64,000 nt of DNA from the NCBI GenBank assembly GCA_037951165.1, contig JBBDHG010000014.1, positions 6,106,001 to 6,170,000 of the forward strand. The letters are read 5' to 3'. Below are positions 22,729 through 34,300 of this stretch, one piece after another. Origin of the DNA: Lophius americanus (lineage: Eukaryota > Chordata > Actinopteri > Lophiiformes > Lophiidae). Each line of letters begins with the position of its first letter. The first letter of the stretch is position 1. The notes below the pieces were generated by a model. It ran no database searches. It saw only the letters and a list, made by a program, of their open reading frames with translations, and was not told where the DNA came from. Both the position numbers and the translations under genes were made by a program.

Positions 22729-24018
22729 TGTTATGTTGCTTCTAGAGAAGGACATATGGTGAGATACCCTTGACCGTATGATCTGAGTTAGAATACACTC
22801 ATGTTTGTTTTGTATCCAGATATCCTGGCCATGATTCACGTGCACAGACGGACTCCTTCTCCACCTCTGACCTACATCACTGTTGTCTCTCTGTTGGTGT
22901 TGTTCCCGGGAGACTTTCCGAGTATTGTGAACTTCTTAAGGTGGAACTTGGGTCTACTTTGCATGTTTTTTGTACTTAAAGGAGCAGTTTATAAAATTTA
23001 GTGGCATGTAGCTGTGAAGTTTTAAAATACAACATATATTACACCTCAGCTCATCCCTCCCTATCAAGGAATCTACGGTGGCCTTCCAGAACCGGGGAAA
23101 CAGCAAGGTCTGGGAGAGAGTGCAATGAGGGTTCACGTCTACGGCCCTGAGAAGCGGTGATTTCCGGGTGGGACATTCTGTAACGTTTGCGACCATATTT
23201 TTCCTTGAAGCTTTCAACAGGCGGACTTGTGTGGGAAGTTGGGTCTTCATCTTTTCCATTTTTTGACGGCAGCAAGGTTTCAAGCTATTGCTTTTTTGCT
23301 GTGCAGATGAATAAGAACGATGCTCCATTTGTCAAAATTTGGTTCGACAGTCGATATGTTGGCCCTGTGCCAGGGGAACGTAGTGAGCGGTGAGGTCCGA
23401 GTGCCCGTAAGTTTTGCAGTCACCTTCATCCCCAAACGTTTCCAATTCAATCCAGAGCCAGATTTGGTGGACCACTGCGAGGGAAATGCTCCAAGCGGGT
23501 GCTGACCAGTGTCTGACGGAAATCCCATAAGAGGATCCAACCGCACCGCGTAGCATACCTCGGCCATCGCATTGAAAATAGTTACCCAGCAACAACTTAT
23601 TCATTATCTTTCTCTCTCTTTCATTCGTTTTTGGAGAAAGCTTTTTCTTCATTGTATAACTGCTACTTCCTCCTAAGAACATTAAAATTCCTCTCAAAAG
23701 CAACAGTACAGTTTGTCAAACATGTCAGCGCAACATATTGGCCTCCAACAATCTCTTTCTCTACAGGTCTGCATTACACTCCCCATACTGGGCCTTTTTG
23801 TTGTCGTATTCCTTCTGCTGGCTCCCATTGTAGACAATCCTCAGATCGAATACTTCTATGCCACATTATTTGTCCTTAGTGGAATTATAATCTATGTACG
23901 CCTCATCCACTACAAGCTTAGTTCAGGACTGCTGACCAAGTACCAATGTCCCTGCAGGTATTCCTACAGGTCACCTCCACTGAGAAAAACCTGTGACTCC
24001 AGCAAGGAAAAACTTTGA
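22729..24018 (+). pseudogene. SLC7-type amino-acid transporter, orphan 3' exons
   Basis: Three segments match the C-terminal third of SLC7 light-chain exchangers (xCT, b0,+AT and relatives). 22729-22758 encodes CYVASREGHM and is followed by GTGAGA. 22816 to about 22985 encodes PDILAMIHVHRRTPSPP, FPGDFPSIVNFL and a degraded membrane span. 23767-24018 opens after CTCTACAG and encodes ITLPILGLFVVVFLLLAP, IEYFYATLFVLSGIIIY and the stop. Upstream exons are absent: a Tc1 remnant ends at the first segment. The intron joining segments 1 and 2 should be phase 0, but no AG precedes 22816, and about three residues are lost after VNFL. A repeat at about 22987-23600 separates segments 2 and 3. Function is therefore unlikely; a diverged real gene with an unseen 5' end cannot be excluded. 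Confidence 0.65.
22987..23605. repeat. Dispersed repeat inserted in the SLC7 pseudogene
   Basis: Begins 'gtttataaaatttagtggc' and continues with 'acacctcagctcatccctcc', 'ggaatctacggtggccttcc' and a GC-richer 3' half. This follows a common fish interspersed element that I recognise by its 'atttagtggcatctagtgg' core. The core fragment recurs at about 295 and 61073. Boundaries are approximate. Confidence 0.5.
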
Positions 24019-24446
24019 ATTGCTTTGCGTTTACAACTTCACCTGTTTTCTCAACAAACAAATTTAATTAATTGGGATGTATGACTTGCTGTGAAAGTTT
24101 TGTAGCAAACTCTGTTTTTTTTGGTACATAATTACAGATTAATTTGTTGACATTCTTATTGAATTTTGAGAGAATGAGCAAAAATAATTATACTTTAATA
24201 TCTGTGTTGCAAAATGTTAAATGTTTTTTTTGTGTCTCTGAAACAGTGTTGTATCTAAAAAGAAATTGCAACTGGTGTACTAAAAATTACACGTTTTATA
24301 TCACAAGCAAAGCCCATTTTTATTCTTTATTTACTCTTCTTCTGCTATATATTTTTTTACTTCTATACTTGGTGCCACAGAAACCATCCGACTATCAAAA
24401 TACCCAGCTCCATCAGAAAATTTTCTTTTCTTTTTTTTTATAACTT

Positions 24447-24473
24447 ACTTACTTACTTACTTACTTACAACTT
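24447..24473. repeat. CTTA tetranucleotide microsatellite
   Basis: Six consecutive 'ctta' units followed by an interrupted unit. Confidence 0.9.
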
Positions 24474-24554
24474 ACTAAATTTTAAATCTAAATATTAATT
24501 GCAAAAGCCAAAATAATCTTCATATTATATTTAAATCTAAATGTTAAATTTAAA

Positions 24555-26165
24555 TGTTAAATCTTCTTCTGCTTCTTCTTTTTTCAGCGGAAGAAATGAA
24601 GAAGCATCTTGCCGTGTCCTCTGCATCTTCCTCTGTGACACCAACAAACTGCATGCCCTCTCCCATCACATCCGGAAACCTCCTATTTCCCCCTTTTCTA
24701 CTTCCTGGCGGTAGAGTAGGGTCCTGGAATCTCCAGCATCCTTCTAACAATATACCCGCTATCCCTCCTTTTCACCTGTCCAAGACATTTCAATGTAGCC
24801 TCTTTTACTTTGTCTCCAACACGTCTAACCTGGGTTGTCTCTCTGATGTGCTCGTTTGTAATCCTGTCCAACCCTGTCACACCCAAATAAGATCCGGACA
24901 TTTGGAGCTCAGTAGGGAAAGGAATCTTGGCAAAGGAATCTTTGCCTCCTGTCTTTTCGACAGTGCCACCACCTCCAAACCACACATTAGAACTGCTCTC
25001 ACTAACATCTTGTAAACCTTTCCTTTCACTCTCGCTGCTACTCTTCTGCCACAGATAACTCCTGAGGATCCCCATCGTTCTGAACAGTTAACCCCACAAT
25101 TTAAACTACTGCATCTTCTCCATCTTTATTTCTTACATCGTCACTGTTCCACTTCCTCTCTTTCATTTACACACATGTATTCTGTCTTGTTGCGCAGACC
25201 TTCATTCCTCTTCTCTTTAGTGCATACCTCCACCTCTCAAGGTTCTCTTCTACCTGCTCCCTGCTCTCACGAAAGATCACAATGTTATCCGCAAACATAT
25301 AATCCATATGAATTCCTGCCAGTCCTTATTTGTCCCATCAGCTTTTCCATCACAATAGTAAACTAGACCTATGCTGTCCTCCCTGACAGCAGGTATATCC
25401 CGGAAATCCCCAAACCCCTTTGTTGTATAAGCAATCCCTTTGATTGAACCCCTCAAATTATATGTTAACTTATTTCCACAGGATTTTTAGTAAAAAATAA
25501 AATAAAGTGAGTAAAATATGAACCATTAGCGATAAAGCTTCTCCTAGAAACAGAAATATTCAAGCAATTCTCTCCAATTCTCCCAAATAATAAGGTTATA
25601 AAATTTGAAAATGGTCCATGAAATTGTTTTTGAGTAATGTAAAGAAACACAAGGTAGACAAGTTAGATAATAATAATAATAATAATAATTATAATAATAC
25701 ATTTAATTTATAATCTCCTTGACTCAATTCCTTTCGACCAAATTTGGACTAAATTTGACCAACAGTTGAGAAATTATGACCGAATCTATTTGGAGATAAA
25801 GATCACAACCAACATTTCCCAAAATCACTGCAGTTTTTATGTTTGGTATTCAAATAATTTAGTATTCTACAGTGGGTTTAAAAAAATTTAAATTATCCAT
25901 GAAATAGTTGTTGAGCTATTGCAATAACACAAAGTGTTTAGCAGAGACGGAAGCAGCGATGACGATTCCATAATATTACCGACTTTTTTTGGGCTATAAC
26001 AAGAAAGGACTCAGAGCGGACGGTTGGTGCAGTTCCACCTCCACCTTGAATCCATCCATCGCTCCTACTGCAAACCTCACTGCTGTTAATGGCCATTGCT
26101 CTCATACAGAACCTGTTCCACTCTAAGATACCTCTCTGTCACTTCCCTGTCATGACTTCATCGTG
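24555..26165 (-). mobile_element. RTE-like LINE remnant, interrupted
   Basis: The minus strand encodes DYMFADNIVIFRESR (about 25250-25310), the reverse transcriptase F/YADD box with the second Asp changed to Asn. Downstream come ERWRYALKR, then 'acacatgtattctgtcttgt' (plus strand) and KTGGKDSFAKIPFPTELQMS with RRMLEIPGP. The order and wording match a common teleost RTE/Expander-like LINE. The continuing upstream part appears only at 25990-26165, so about 620 bp (25370-25990) looks inserted. The copy is dead. Confidence 0.65.
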
Positions 26166-27257
26166 CAAGACAACAATTCAACCTGATGTGCAATTTCTCT
26201 GAAACCAGAAAGTTTCATCTACATTATAAAGGTAGATATTGAATCTAAATATGAAATATAAATCCAAAATCTAAGTATTAAATCTAAACCTTGAAATGTT
26301 ATGTCAAAGCTTTATCTTAATTATGTCTTTATCTTTAAATATTAATATTACATGTTTAATTCTCAATGTTAATTCTAAATTCTTATATGCAAACATCAAT
26401 GTCCGTATACAACTTTTAATGAATAATATTGTAGATGAGAGAACAAAGCTTCCCACAGTGTTTCTTTCTACCATTCTCACTGCAGCTAGTTAGTTATTAC
26501 AGAGTGGTGTCTTTTTCTGTAGAGTAATTATTCTTATTTCTTCACAATGACTTCTGTCCCAGCTGCCGTTGGCATGAGGACCGTGAGCGGCATACAGATG
26601 CATAAACACATGTGTAAGCGGATGCCCAGACAGCCTCCTGCAGGACTTTGTCCGCTATTAATCCAGACCGGTCGCACACTGGATTACCATCTTTTAATAA
26701 CCGTTATGGGACCCCATGGAGCAAACTATCGATAGACTGAAGTGCAGCACCTCCCTCCAGCCCTGAACAGGATTAGAGAGGGTCCCAGTAAGATAAATAG
26801 GGGTTTGAAGGGTCTTTCAATCACAAGTACACCTTGACTAAAGCCCAGACTCAACAGCAGACCCAGACCAGGGGTGGTTTCGAAAAGGCCAGGTCTAGCC
26901 GCAGAGAGGACTTGAAGTGCTTCTCCTCCTCCTCCTGAACGGTGTGACGGTGCACTGTGCTCATGTTTTTAGCCAAATGTCTGCGGCTCTGCAAACTGGC
27001 GAGCTGTCAGAGGAATTCAACACTGTCTCTTTGATGCTTTCAGTCATGAGTCATTTTTAAAATCCGTCTGTGCCAAAAAAAAAACGCCAATACATTTGCC
27101 AAAAAAAAATATGGCAATGGTAAATAAAAATAGCACATACTGAAATTTACAGAAACATTCTTCCTTTTTTAGCTCCAAACAATATTTTAGAAAATAGTGT
27201 GACTTTTTTAAAGTTAATTTTTTTTGTCACCCTTACAGCAATGCTTATAAATAATAG
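26166..27257. other. Intergenic DNA, no gene recognised
   Basis: AT-rich with short frames. A GC-richer part near 26550-26960 has no splice-bounded coding segment that I can support. Confidence 0.45.
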
Positions 27258-27720
27258 TAGTAGTGATCAGTAGTGATGCTGAAAAGCTGGTCCATGCGTT
27301 TGTCTCCTCCAGACTCGATTCCTGTAACGCACTTCCCAAAGGGATCCCTGATAAAAGTCTTCAAGACTTCAGTATGTTCAAAACATCTGAAGGATCCTGA
27401 TGAGAGTGCGTAAACAACGAACTAACTAAGCTCAGCACCATGATGATCGAGCCTTCTGTTCTGCTGCCCCTCGGCTTTGGAAGGCCCTCCCTGACCATCT
27501 GAGGCCTCCACAGACGACTGAGACTTTTAAATGAGGACTTAAAACTTTCCTTTTTAGCAGAAACTATAACTTTTAATTAACATTGCTGCTTTTTGGTCAT
27601 ATTTTTTTAGAATTATTATTATATTTTTATTGATGCTTTTATCTGCTTTTACCTTGTAACACTTTGAGATTTGATCCAAATGTAAAGTGCGTTAAGTATA
27701 TAATTATTATTACTATTAAA
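27258..27720 (+). mobile_element. L2-like LINE, 3' end only
   Basis: Matches the 3' end of the element at 53840-54445: 'gatgctgaaaagctggtcca', 'ccttctgttctgctgcccct', 'ggccctccctgaccatctga' and the terminal 'gatttgatccaaatgtaaag' plus a TTA-rich tail. Strongly 5'-truncated, as is usual for LINE insertions. Confidence 0.8.
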
Positions 27721-27924
27721 TAGCAATGTCATATTTACTTTTCTTGAAAAAATATACTTCAGGTATCAGATAATTTATACCATGAGGATTGAACCAATAC
27801 TGTACGCAGTGCAGTCCTATAAATCAAACACTATTTTTGTGATTTTCATTTATTTTTGTGATATTTTTTTGTGATATTTCTTCTAATATAAATAACAACT
27901 TGCAGGGATATATAACCCGTAAAG

Positions 27925-28320
27925 TGACATGCAGCTATCCTATGTTGTATCTTTGGTCCTAGGTTGTGCAGCGAGGAGCCATTCTGCAGAATCAGCCATG
28001 AAGGCAGGAATTCGGGGGAGCTGCTGCTGTGCTCTAGTAGCCTGGTCATGGTGCACCAGGCCTGTCTTGAGCACTGACTAACCTCCTCCAAAAGCAGCCA
28101 CTGTGAGCTCTGTCACTACCAGTTTGCACTGGACAGCATGTCAAAACCTCTCACTGAGGTAACCTAACTGGCAATAACTGAGTTATTGCCAGTATCTATA
28201 TCTACTGACAACTCCAATAAACTGAGTATCTCTCAATACTCTGTAGTCGCTCATCTCCTGCTCTTTCCACTTAAGCATCTCTGTTCAGCCCAACGAGCCC
28301 CCACCTCCAACCACAAAGAA
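27925..28320 (+). pseudogene. Decayed duplicate of the MARCHF-like RING-CH exon and flanking intron
   Basis: 27972-28158 aligns with the real exon 36326-36521 at high identity, including the acceptor side and the GTAACC donor. Flanking intron sequence is also shared ('tatctctcaa' to 'cttccacttaagcatctctg', near 28205-28300 against 36785-36870). Lesions remove the zinc-binding pattern: the second Cys of CRIC becomes Ser (27994), the SPCEC segment is deleted or scrambled, and the Trp codon in CLEHWL is TGA (28075). It cannot encode a RING-CH domain. Downstream of a real gene's promoter it might still be spliced into transcripts, which is untested. Confidence 0.88.
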
Positions 28321-28454
28321 AAATCAAATCAATCAAGCGAACAAAAGCATGAATAGCCACTTTGTCCCTGCTGACGGTGGGCAAGAGTTAGCATACAGCT
28401 TGGACATGGCCGCAGTTCATAGCAAGACCAAGACAAAAAAAACATCATTCACAT

Positions 28455-28785
28455 TTGGGTCGACATTGGCTCAGTTAGTAAAGCGGTTGTCCACTTGTCT
28501 GAAAGTCAGTGGTTTGATCCCTGGCCACTGCAGTCCATGTGTCAAAGTGTCATTGGGCAAGATACTGAACCCCAAGTTGCTCCCAATGGCTGTTCTATTG
28601 GTGTGTGAATTATAACATGAATGGTAGCATGAATGGTTACTAATCCTGATGAGTAGGTGGCGCCTTGCACGGCAGCCTCTAACATCAATGTATTAATGTT
28701 TGTGTGATCGGGAGAATCATGGCTCACAATGTAGAGTGGTCCAGCACACTAGAAAAGCGCTATATAAGTACAGTCCATTTTTATT
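28455..28785 (+). repeat. tRNA-headed SINE, near full length
   Basis: Head 'tggctcagttagtaaagcgg' (A box) and GGTTTGATCCC (B box). The body has 'tgtgtcaaagtgtcattggg' and 'caagatactgaaccccaagt'; the tail is 'agaaaagcgctatataagta' followed by 'cagtccattt'. About 330 bp, the most complete copy of this family in the window. Confidence 0.75.
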
Positions 28786-29442
28786 AACTTTCACACCGGC
28801 CGGCAGTTGAGAGTCACCAGTTTCAACTATCTTCATGTTTTTGGACTTTGGAAGACAGAATACCGAGCAGAAACGGGGAGAATATGCAAAACTCACTGAA
28901 AGGCCAGTGGTGAGACAAATGTGATTCCCACTGCAACACAATGCTGTGCTAAGCAGTTAATCGATTCAACTATCCTGTCAGTGGTTGTTATGAAGCCTGA
29001 ACAAATAAAACCCTTGCAGAATTACTGCGCATTTAAATTTTAATGTACAAAAGAGAACATTTCAAGTCCACCGGAGTTGTAAATATAGAACAAGGACGTC
29101 TCCCCCCACAGATCTACAGCACTCTCGGGTCTCATGTCCTCCAGTGACTCCAGATTAACCAGCCGTCATCTCCATCCAATCTGGGTTGCCCATGAAAACC
29201 TTGCTCTGCTGTTTGGCGGCTAACAGGATTAAGGGTGGATGTAGAGGTTGGCCTCCCTCCTGGTGTCACTCCCACTGATGTGGCTTCCATTGGTCTGTCC
29301 CGGCTCTTACTTTCCCCACCGTCTAATCCTTCGCCGTTCTCACCGTCGTCCATGAGCCCCACTAATCTGCTGGCTTTATCAGTTGAGTTTGCCTGACACT
29401 CGCACACACTCTCCCTGATAAACACAGGAGGCTGGTTTCCCC

Positions 29443-29497
29443 ATGTCGGAGCCAACGCCACCGACCTCAGAGACTTCTAGTGGATACAAAGCCGATG
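29443..29497 (+). CDS. Tentative first coding exon of the MARCHF-like gene
   Basis: ATG in the context CCCCATGT opens MSEPTPPTSETSSGYKAD and ends with one base before GTAAGAC, a good donor. Joined to the exon at 31344 through its first acceptor, the phase does not fit. It does fit if the weaker acceptor after GGTCCAG (31356-31358) is used, giving a Glu codon at the junction. An intermediate exon is another possibility. No family similarity supports it, so the call is weak. Confidence 0.3.
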
Positions 29498-30919
29498 GTA
29501 AGACAGCTTCGAGTTTCATGTCATAGAAAGGATCAGCCCTATGTGTCAATGTCTCTGATTGATAGAATGATACGTATAATTAAAAAATTATAACAAGGTG
29601 ATCATGTGTTCCAGAAACAAGATGATATGTTTAAGGCAGGACCTAGAGCACGTCAATGGGTGTTAACAAGACAACAGCCCTTTAGGGGCTTGATAACTTC
29701 TGAAACAAGTGTATCTTATGAAAACCCCACCGCGAAACGTTACTGTTACAGTGAAAATTGGCAAAATGCAATTCCTGATAAAAACAAGACATCACCGTCA
29801 TTATACAATGCCTCAATCAACAATATTGCTTTTATTTTTTATTTTGAGCATTTATGGCGATTTTACAATGGAAGATAAAAACATACAGAACATAACATAC
29901 TTAAGAAGACAAAGTGTAAAAAGGAAATAAATACATTAGTGAAAATATATAATGACAATTAAAATAAAAAATGTAAATGTTAACATGAAAAAACAGAGTG
30001 GATGGATCTATTAATTTCTCATATATTAAAATATAAGTTTCCATGTATCGGGAACTTAATGCCTGTCAGTTCATATCTGAGCCTCTCTACATGTAAAACA
30101 CTCATCACTTCTTTCAACCACATCTCTGCGAGAGATGCATCCAATTCCACAGTTTTAGAGTACATCTCTCGACAATCACCTCGACACTATAAGTATCGGA
30201 TAAACAGCATTTGTCCTGAACAGGGCTGTCTCTGGGTCAGGAGTCAAAGAGGCATACAAAATATTTGAATACCACTGAAATGAAACATACCAGAAGTTAT
30301 GGAGTTTGGGACGACAAAAAAAAAGTGGTTAACCAGTGGACCATCCGCCCTTTTGCACTTTGCACAAAATGGTGTCGTTAAGCCTTTGAGGAATGCATTC
30401 TATGAGTGACGGAGTTTTTTCTGGACATCAATTTTGATGTTCAGGTCTTTTTCCAAAGTTTATTTTATTTTTTAGTTGGATTCGTCTAAATTGTGTAAAA
30501 GAGATGCCAACGAGAAATTAAACAAAAGATGGAATATTTTGTTGAAAATTATTCTTCAACTGCAAGTTCCTGAAGAATTGAGTTCTTGGTAGTAAGAACT
30601 TCGATTTTAATTGATCAAACAAGGTAAACCGTCCGATTATATAAAGATCAATCAACAATAGCCTATTGTTGATGGGAAATCAAAATGAAACCCCTCTTTA
30701 TTTTCCTCCCCTAAACGATCTATTCCTTGGAAGGCAGTTTGGTTTTCCGCCGGCGCACTACTCGCTCCATCTGGGAGCAAAAGCAACGACCTGAAAGATG
30801 AACAATGTCCGGGCAGAGCGGAGCGTGAGAAAACTCTGGTGGAAGTCACCTAAAGTTAGCTCATTTCAGCAATCATAACATTAGATAATAAGATAATTGA
30901 ATAAGAATAACAATGAAAT

Positions 30920-31060
30920 TAATAATAATGTATACTTTACTTATCACACAATCAGAAATAGCATAACATTGTGAATTTAGTTTTCTGCATTTGACCCATT
31001 CCTGAGGAGGGAGCAGTGGGGAGCTCCTGTGAAGCGCCCGAGGAACCATTCAGGTTTCAG
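30920..31060 (-). repeat. SINE fragment, second family
   Basis: Shares 'ctgcatttgaccc' and 'gagggagcagtggggagctc' with the copy at 5090-5315, with the same preceding AT-rich tail. The tRNA-like head is missing. Confidence 0.5.
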
Positions 31061-31343
31061 GATTGTGCGTCAAGCAAAGCAAGGCCCCAATCTTCCAATT
31101 GTGGGATTTCATTTAAGCTTTTGTAGCCATTGTTCGCTTATTTCCACAATCATCGCTAATGTTTGCAAATTTTGGATTTTTACTTTATTTTGTGAGTTAA
31201 TGCATTTTGATTTTTGTCATCCACTTGGTAAAGGTGCATTTCAAAAGTTGCCTTGATGCATGATGACTTTGATAAAAAAACAAAAAAAAAAACAAAAAAC
31301 AAATGCATGGATTTCTTTTTCCCCTGTGTGTTTCTGCTAACAG

Positions 31344-34300
31344 ATGGGATGGTCCAGAGTTAATAGCACCAGATGAAACAGAAATGATATCAGAGGAACA
31401 TCTTAGCCTGTGGGTGTCCAGCCATAAGGGGGAGACCAAGTTAATTCCAGACCACAGGCTAGAAGAGGATACAAAGTGCTGCACAGACGCACCAACTGAC
31501 GCACAACTCACTGACAGGTAAGTCTCAGGAAAGTGTCCTCCAGAATTATTGGCAACCTTTAAAAAATATCTAAAATTAGATGCAAAAAAACATCTATACC
31601 CATGATCTTAAATTCATATTATTCACAAAAATCTAGCTTCTAACTCAAGAAACACATTACATTCTTATGGTGCATATTTTTCCATAAAATGTTTGCTACA
31701 ACTACTGGCAACCTGCATTTCATTTTGTGAATCCCCCTTTTACCAAAATAACAGCCTTGAGTCCTTTTGAGAACACGTGGAGAGGATCTGTGACCAGATC
31801 TGAAACTCTTCAACTCTTTAGATTCTTAGATTAAAACTTGTGGACCCCCGTCTGTGGCACAACCCTCGGTGTGGTGACTGGGATGGCCATGGAAAACTCT
31901 TATTTGGCGATTTCTAGAAAAAAAATTTGATTCATTTTGAGTTTTGGTTCAGATCATTGTCCTTATGGAAGATCCAACCATGGCCCGCTTTAAGTTTCCT
32001 GACAAAGGCTTTTTGGTTTTCTTCAAATATCTGTTGTTTTTTATGGAGTCCATGGAATCCTGTCTTTTTTCAAGATATCCAGGGCCTTTGCGAGAAAAAA
32101 TGACCCACAGCATCAGAGATCCACCACCAGACTTCAAAGTGGGTATGAGGAGCTTTTCTCTATGGTTTGCATTGTAATTAAGCCCCACCCATTTTTGAGC
32201 TAAAAAGCTCTATTTCAGTCTCATCTGACCTATGATCTTGTTCCATTGGATGTGCCAGTGGTGTTCGGCAAACTTTAGGTGCTCTACTTTACATGTGGAC
32301 CACAGCAGAAGCATTTTTGCTAGCCCCTAACAGCTTGAGTTTGGGTAGGTTGCTGTCTGATGGTGGTTATGGAGACTTTCTGACCCCAAGATTCAACTGT
32401 CCTCAGCAATTGTCTAGCTGTAATCTTTTGAGAGTCTTTGCCAGTCAAGCAATCCTCTTGACATTGCCTGAGGTCAGTGTACAGTCACATCCTCTTCCAT
32501 GCTATTTTTAACATCTCCAGTCTTTTCAAACTTAATTATTGATCTAACTGTTGATACTGACATCTTTAAGTGTTGAGAGATTTTGCGTATTGCTGTTTTT
32601 TTCTGTTTTTTCCAGTTGTGAAGAATGTCAAAGAGAATTATGACTGTGTCACCTCATATTTGTAAAACAGGTAGTCCCCATTCCAGAGTTCCTACTCAAA
32701 CAGGTGAACATACTAATATTATATATCGATATCTTTATTAGAATATATATTGAAAATTTTTTTTTTTATGTTGAAGGTAATGTCTGTGTAGATTCCCAGG
32801 TCATGGTATTCATATGGGTTGAATCCAAAGCAGCTGGACTCCAGAAAGTAATGTTTCTTCTAATTATGTCACTTGAATTAAAGATTACATTTTTTGGATA
32901 ATTTAAATTAAAGAGCATAGGTTTAGACAATAAAGACATTTTTAGCATCTAATTAAACTGTTTAATGTTATTTATTTTTAGAGGATGCCAATAACTCTGG
33001 AGGTACACCTCTTGGTAGTGGCGGTGTTCATGGAGACACTTACTAGACATCTACTGTTCCTCTGCTTTTTTAATCAATGATAGTTTGTATTTATGTTTTT
33101 TCTACTTGACACTGATACTTATTTTAACAAAAAAAATTCTGTACTTTAATAGCGTCTGATTACACTGAAAAAGCATTCAAAAAAACATTACTGCGGTAGA
33201 TGTTAAAGTTTGAGGTAATTTAACTACTTTATGATCTTTAGGATTTTTCATAGGCCTTTTTAGATTCACTGGCCTGTGAGAACCACGTAAATCTAAACAG
33301 TAAACCTTTCACTGTATCATGCAGTCAGTTTTGTGACAATTTCCATTTAAGATCATGGAGTGGACGCATCTACCAAGCATATTCTTGCATCATGCCAAAA
33401 TATATGATAGAAATGTGAGGAACCAAAATGGGAGCACAAACAAAATTGCAGTGGCAGTTGACTAAACTCTGTTACATCACTTTATTATGGCCTCGTTATA
33501 ACAACATGCACACTAACGTTTTGGCCTAGTAAGACCTCAGAGGGTACCACCCTATAAACTTTCTGATCTCCAGCCTACCTTTGTGCTCTGATGAAGACCC
33601 ACTAGGCCAATCATTAGCACACATGTTGGCATTAGAAATATGGTTCCTCATATTTTGATTATATATTTTGGGTTGATGCGCAAAAATATAGTTGGAAGGC
33701 GCGTCCATTTCATGATCTTACAAGTTATCCGCTACTTTCGATTGCAGCTCCCGCCAGAATACAGCAAAGGGACAATCTCCACCATGGTCAAGTCATTGCT
33801 TGATGATTTGAATCCACTGACTGAAGGGAGGGCACCTATAGTCAACTACACTGATCAGGAACTACAAGACGAAGGAAAATAACCTCATGCTCCCATTTGA
33901 GGATAAGCAGAATGATTTGAATCAACTGACTGGAGTGAAGACATTTACTGCACTGATCAAGAACTGGAAGACATATGTCTGACAATTGAAATGTTTGGAG
34001 ATGAACACAGTGAGAATAATCAATGGAAATATGATGGGGATATTGGTGACTGCAAAGAGTCAAGAGCCTTCTGGCAAGACCAAAGACTACAGACCACTTC
34101 AAATGACATGGACATTTCACAAACATGCTCTCCCCAGAGGATCAAAGCCATGGTACCTTCAAATCAAACCTCAAAGCCAACCAGGCTCATAGAACTCTTT
34201 TGTGACCTCAGAAGGTACCACCCCATAAACTGTTGGATCTCCAGTTTGCCTTTGTGCTCTGATGAAGGCCCATTAGGCCTAAATGTAAGCACACATGTTA

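Larger units (their letters stand above)
28786..31343. other. Region upstream of the MARCHF-like gene
   Basis: Holds one tentative first exon (29443-29497), a GC-richer patch at about 30735-30850 that could be promoter or 5' untranslated sequence, and a SINE tail at 30920-31060. The remainder is AT-rich without supported features. Confidence 0.4.

Noticed and set aside
29132..29461. A 109-codon minus-strand frame
   Set aside because: No recognised motif and no splice context; the region fits better as 5' flank of the MARCHF-like gene.
30735..30850. GC-rich patch with ATGAACAATGTCCGG as a first exon of the MARCHF-like gene
   Set aside because: The possible donor (AGC then GTGAGA) gives a phase that does not fit the exon at 31344.
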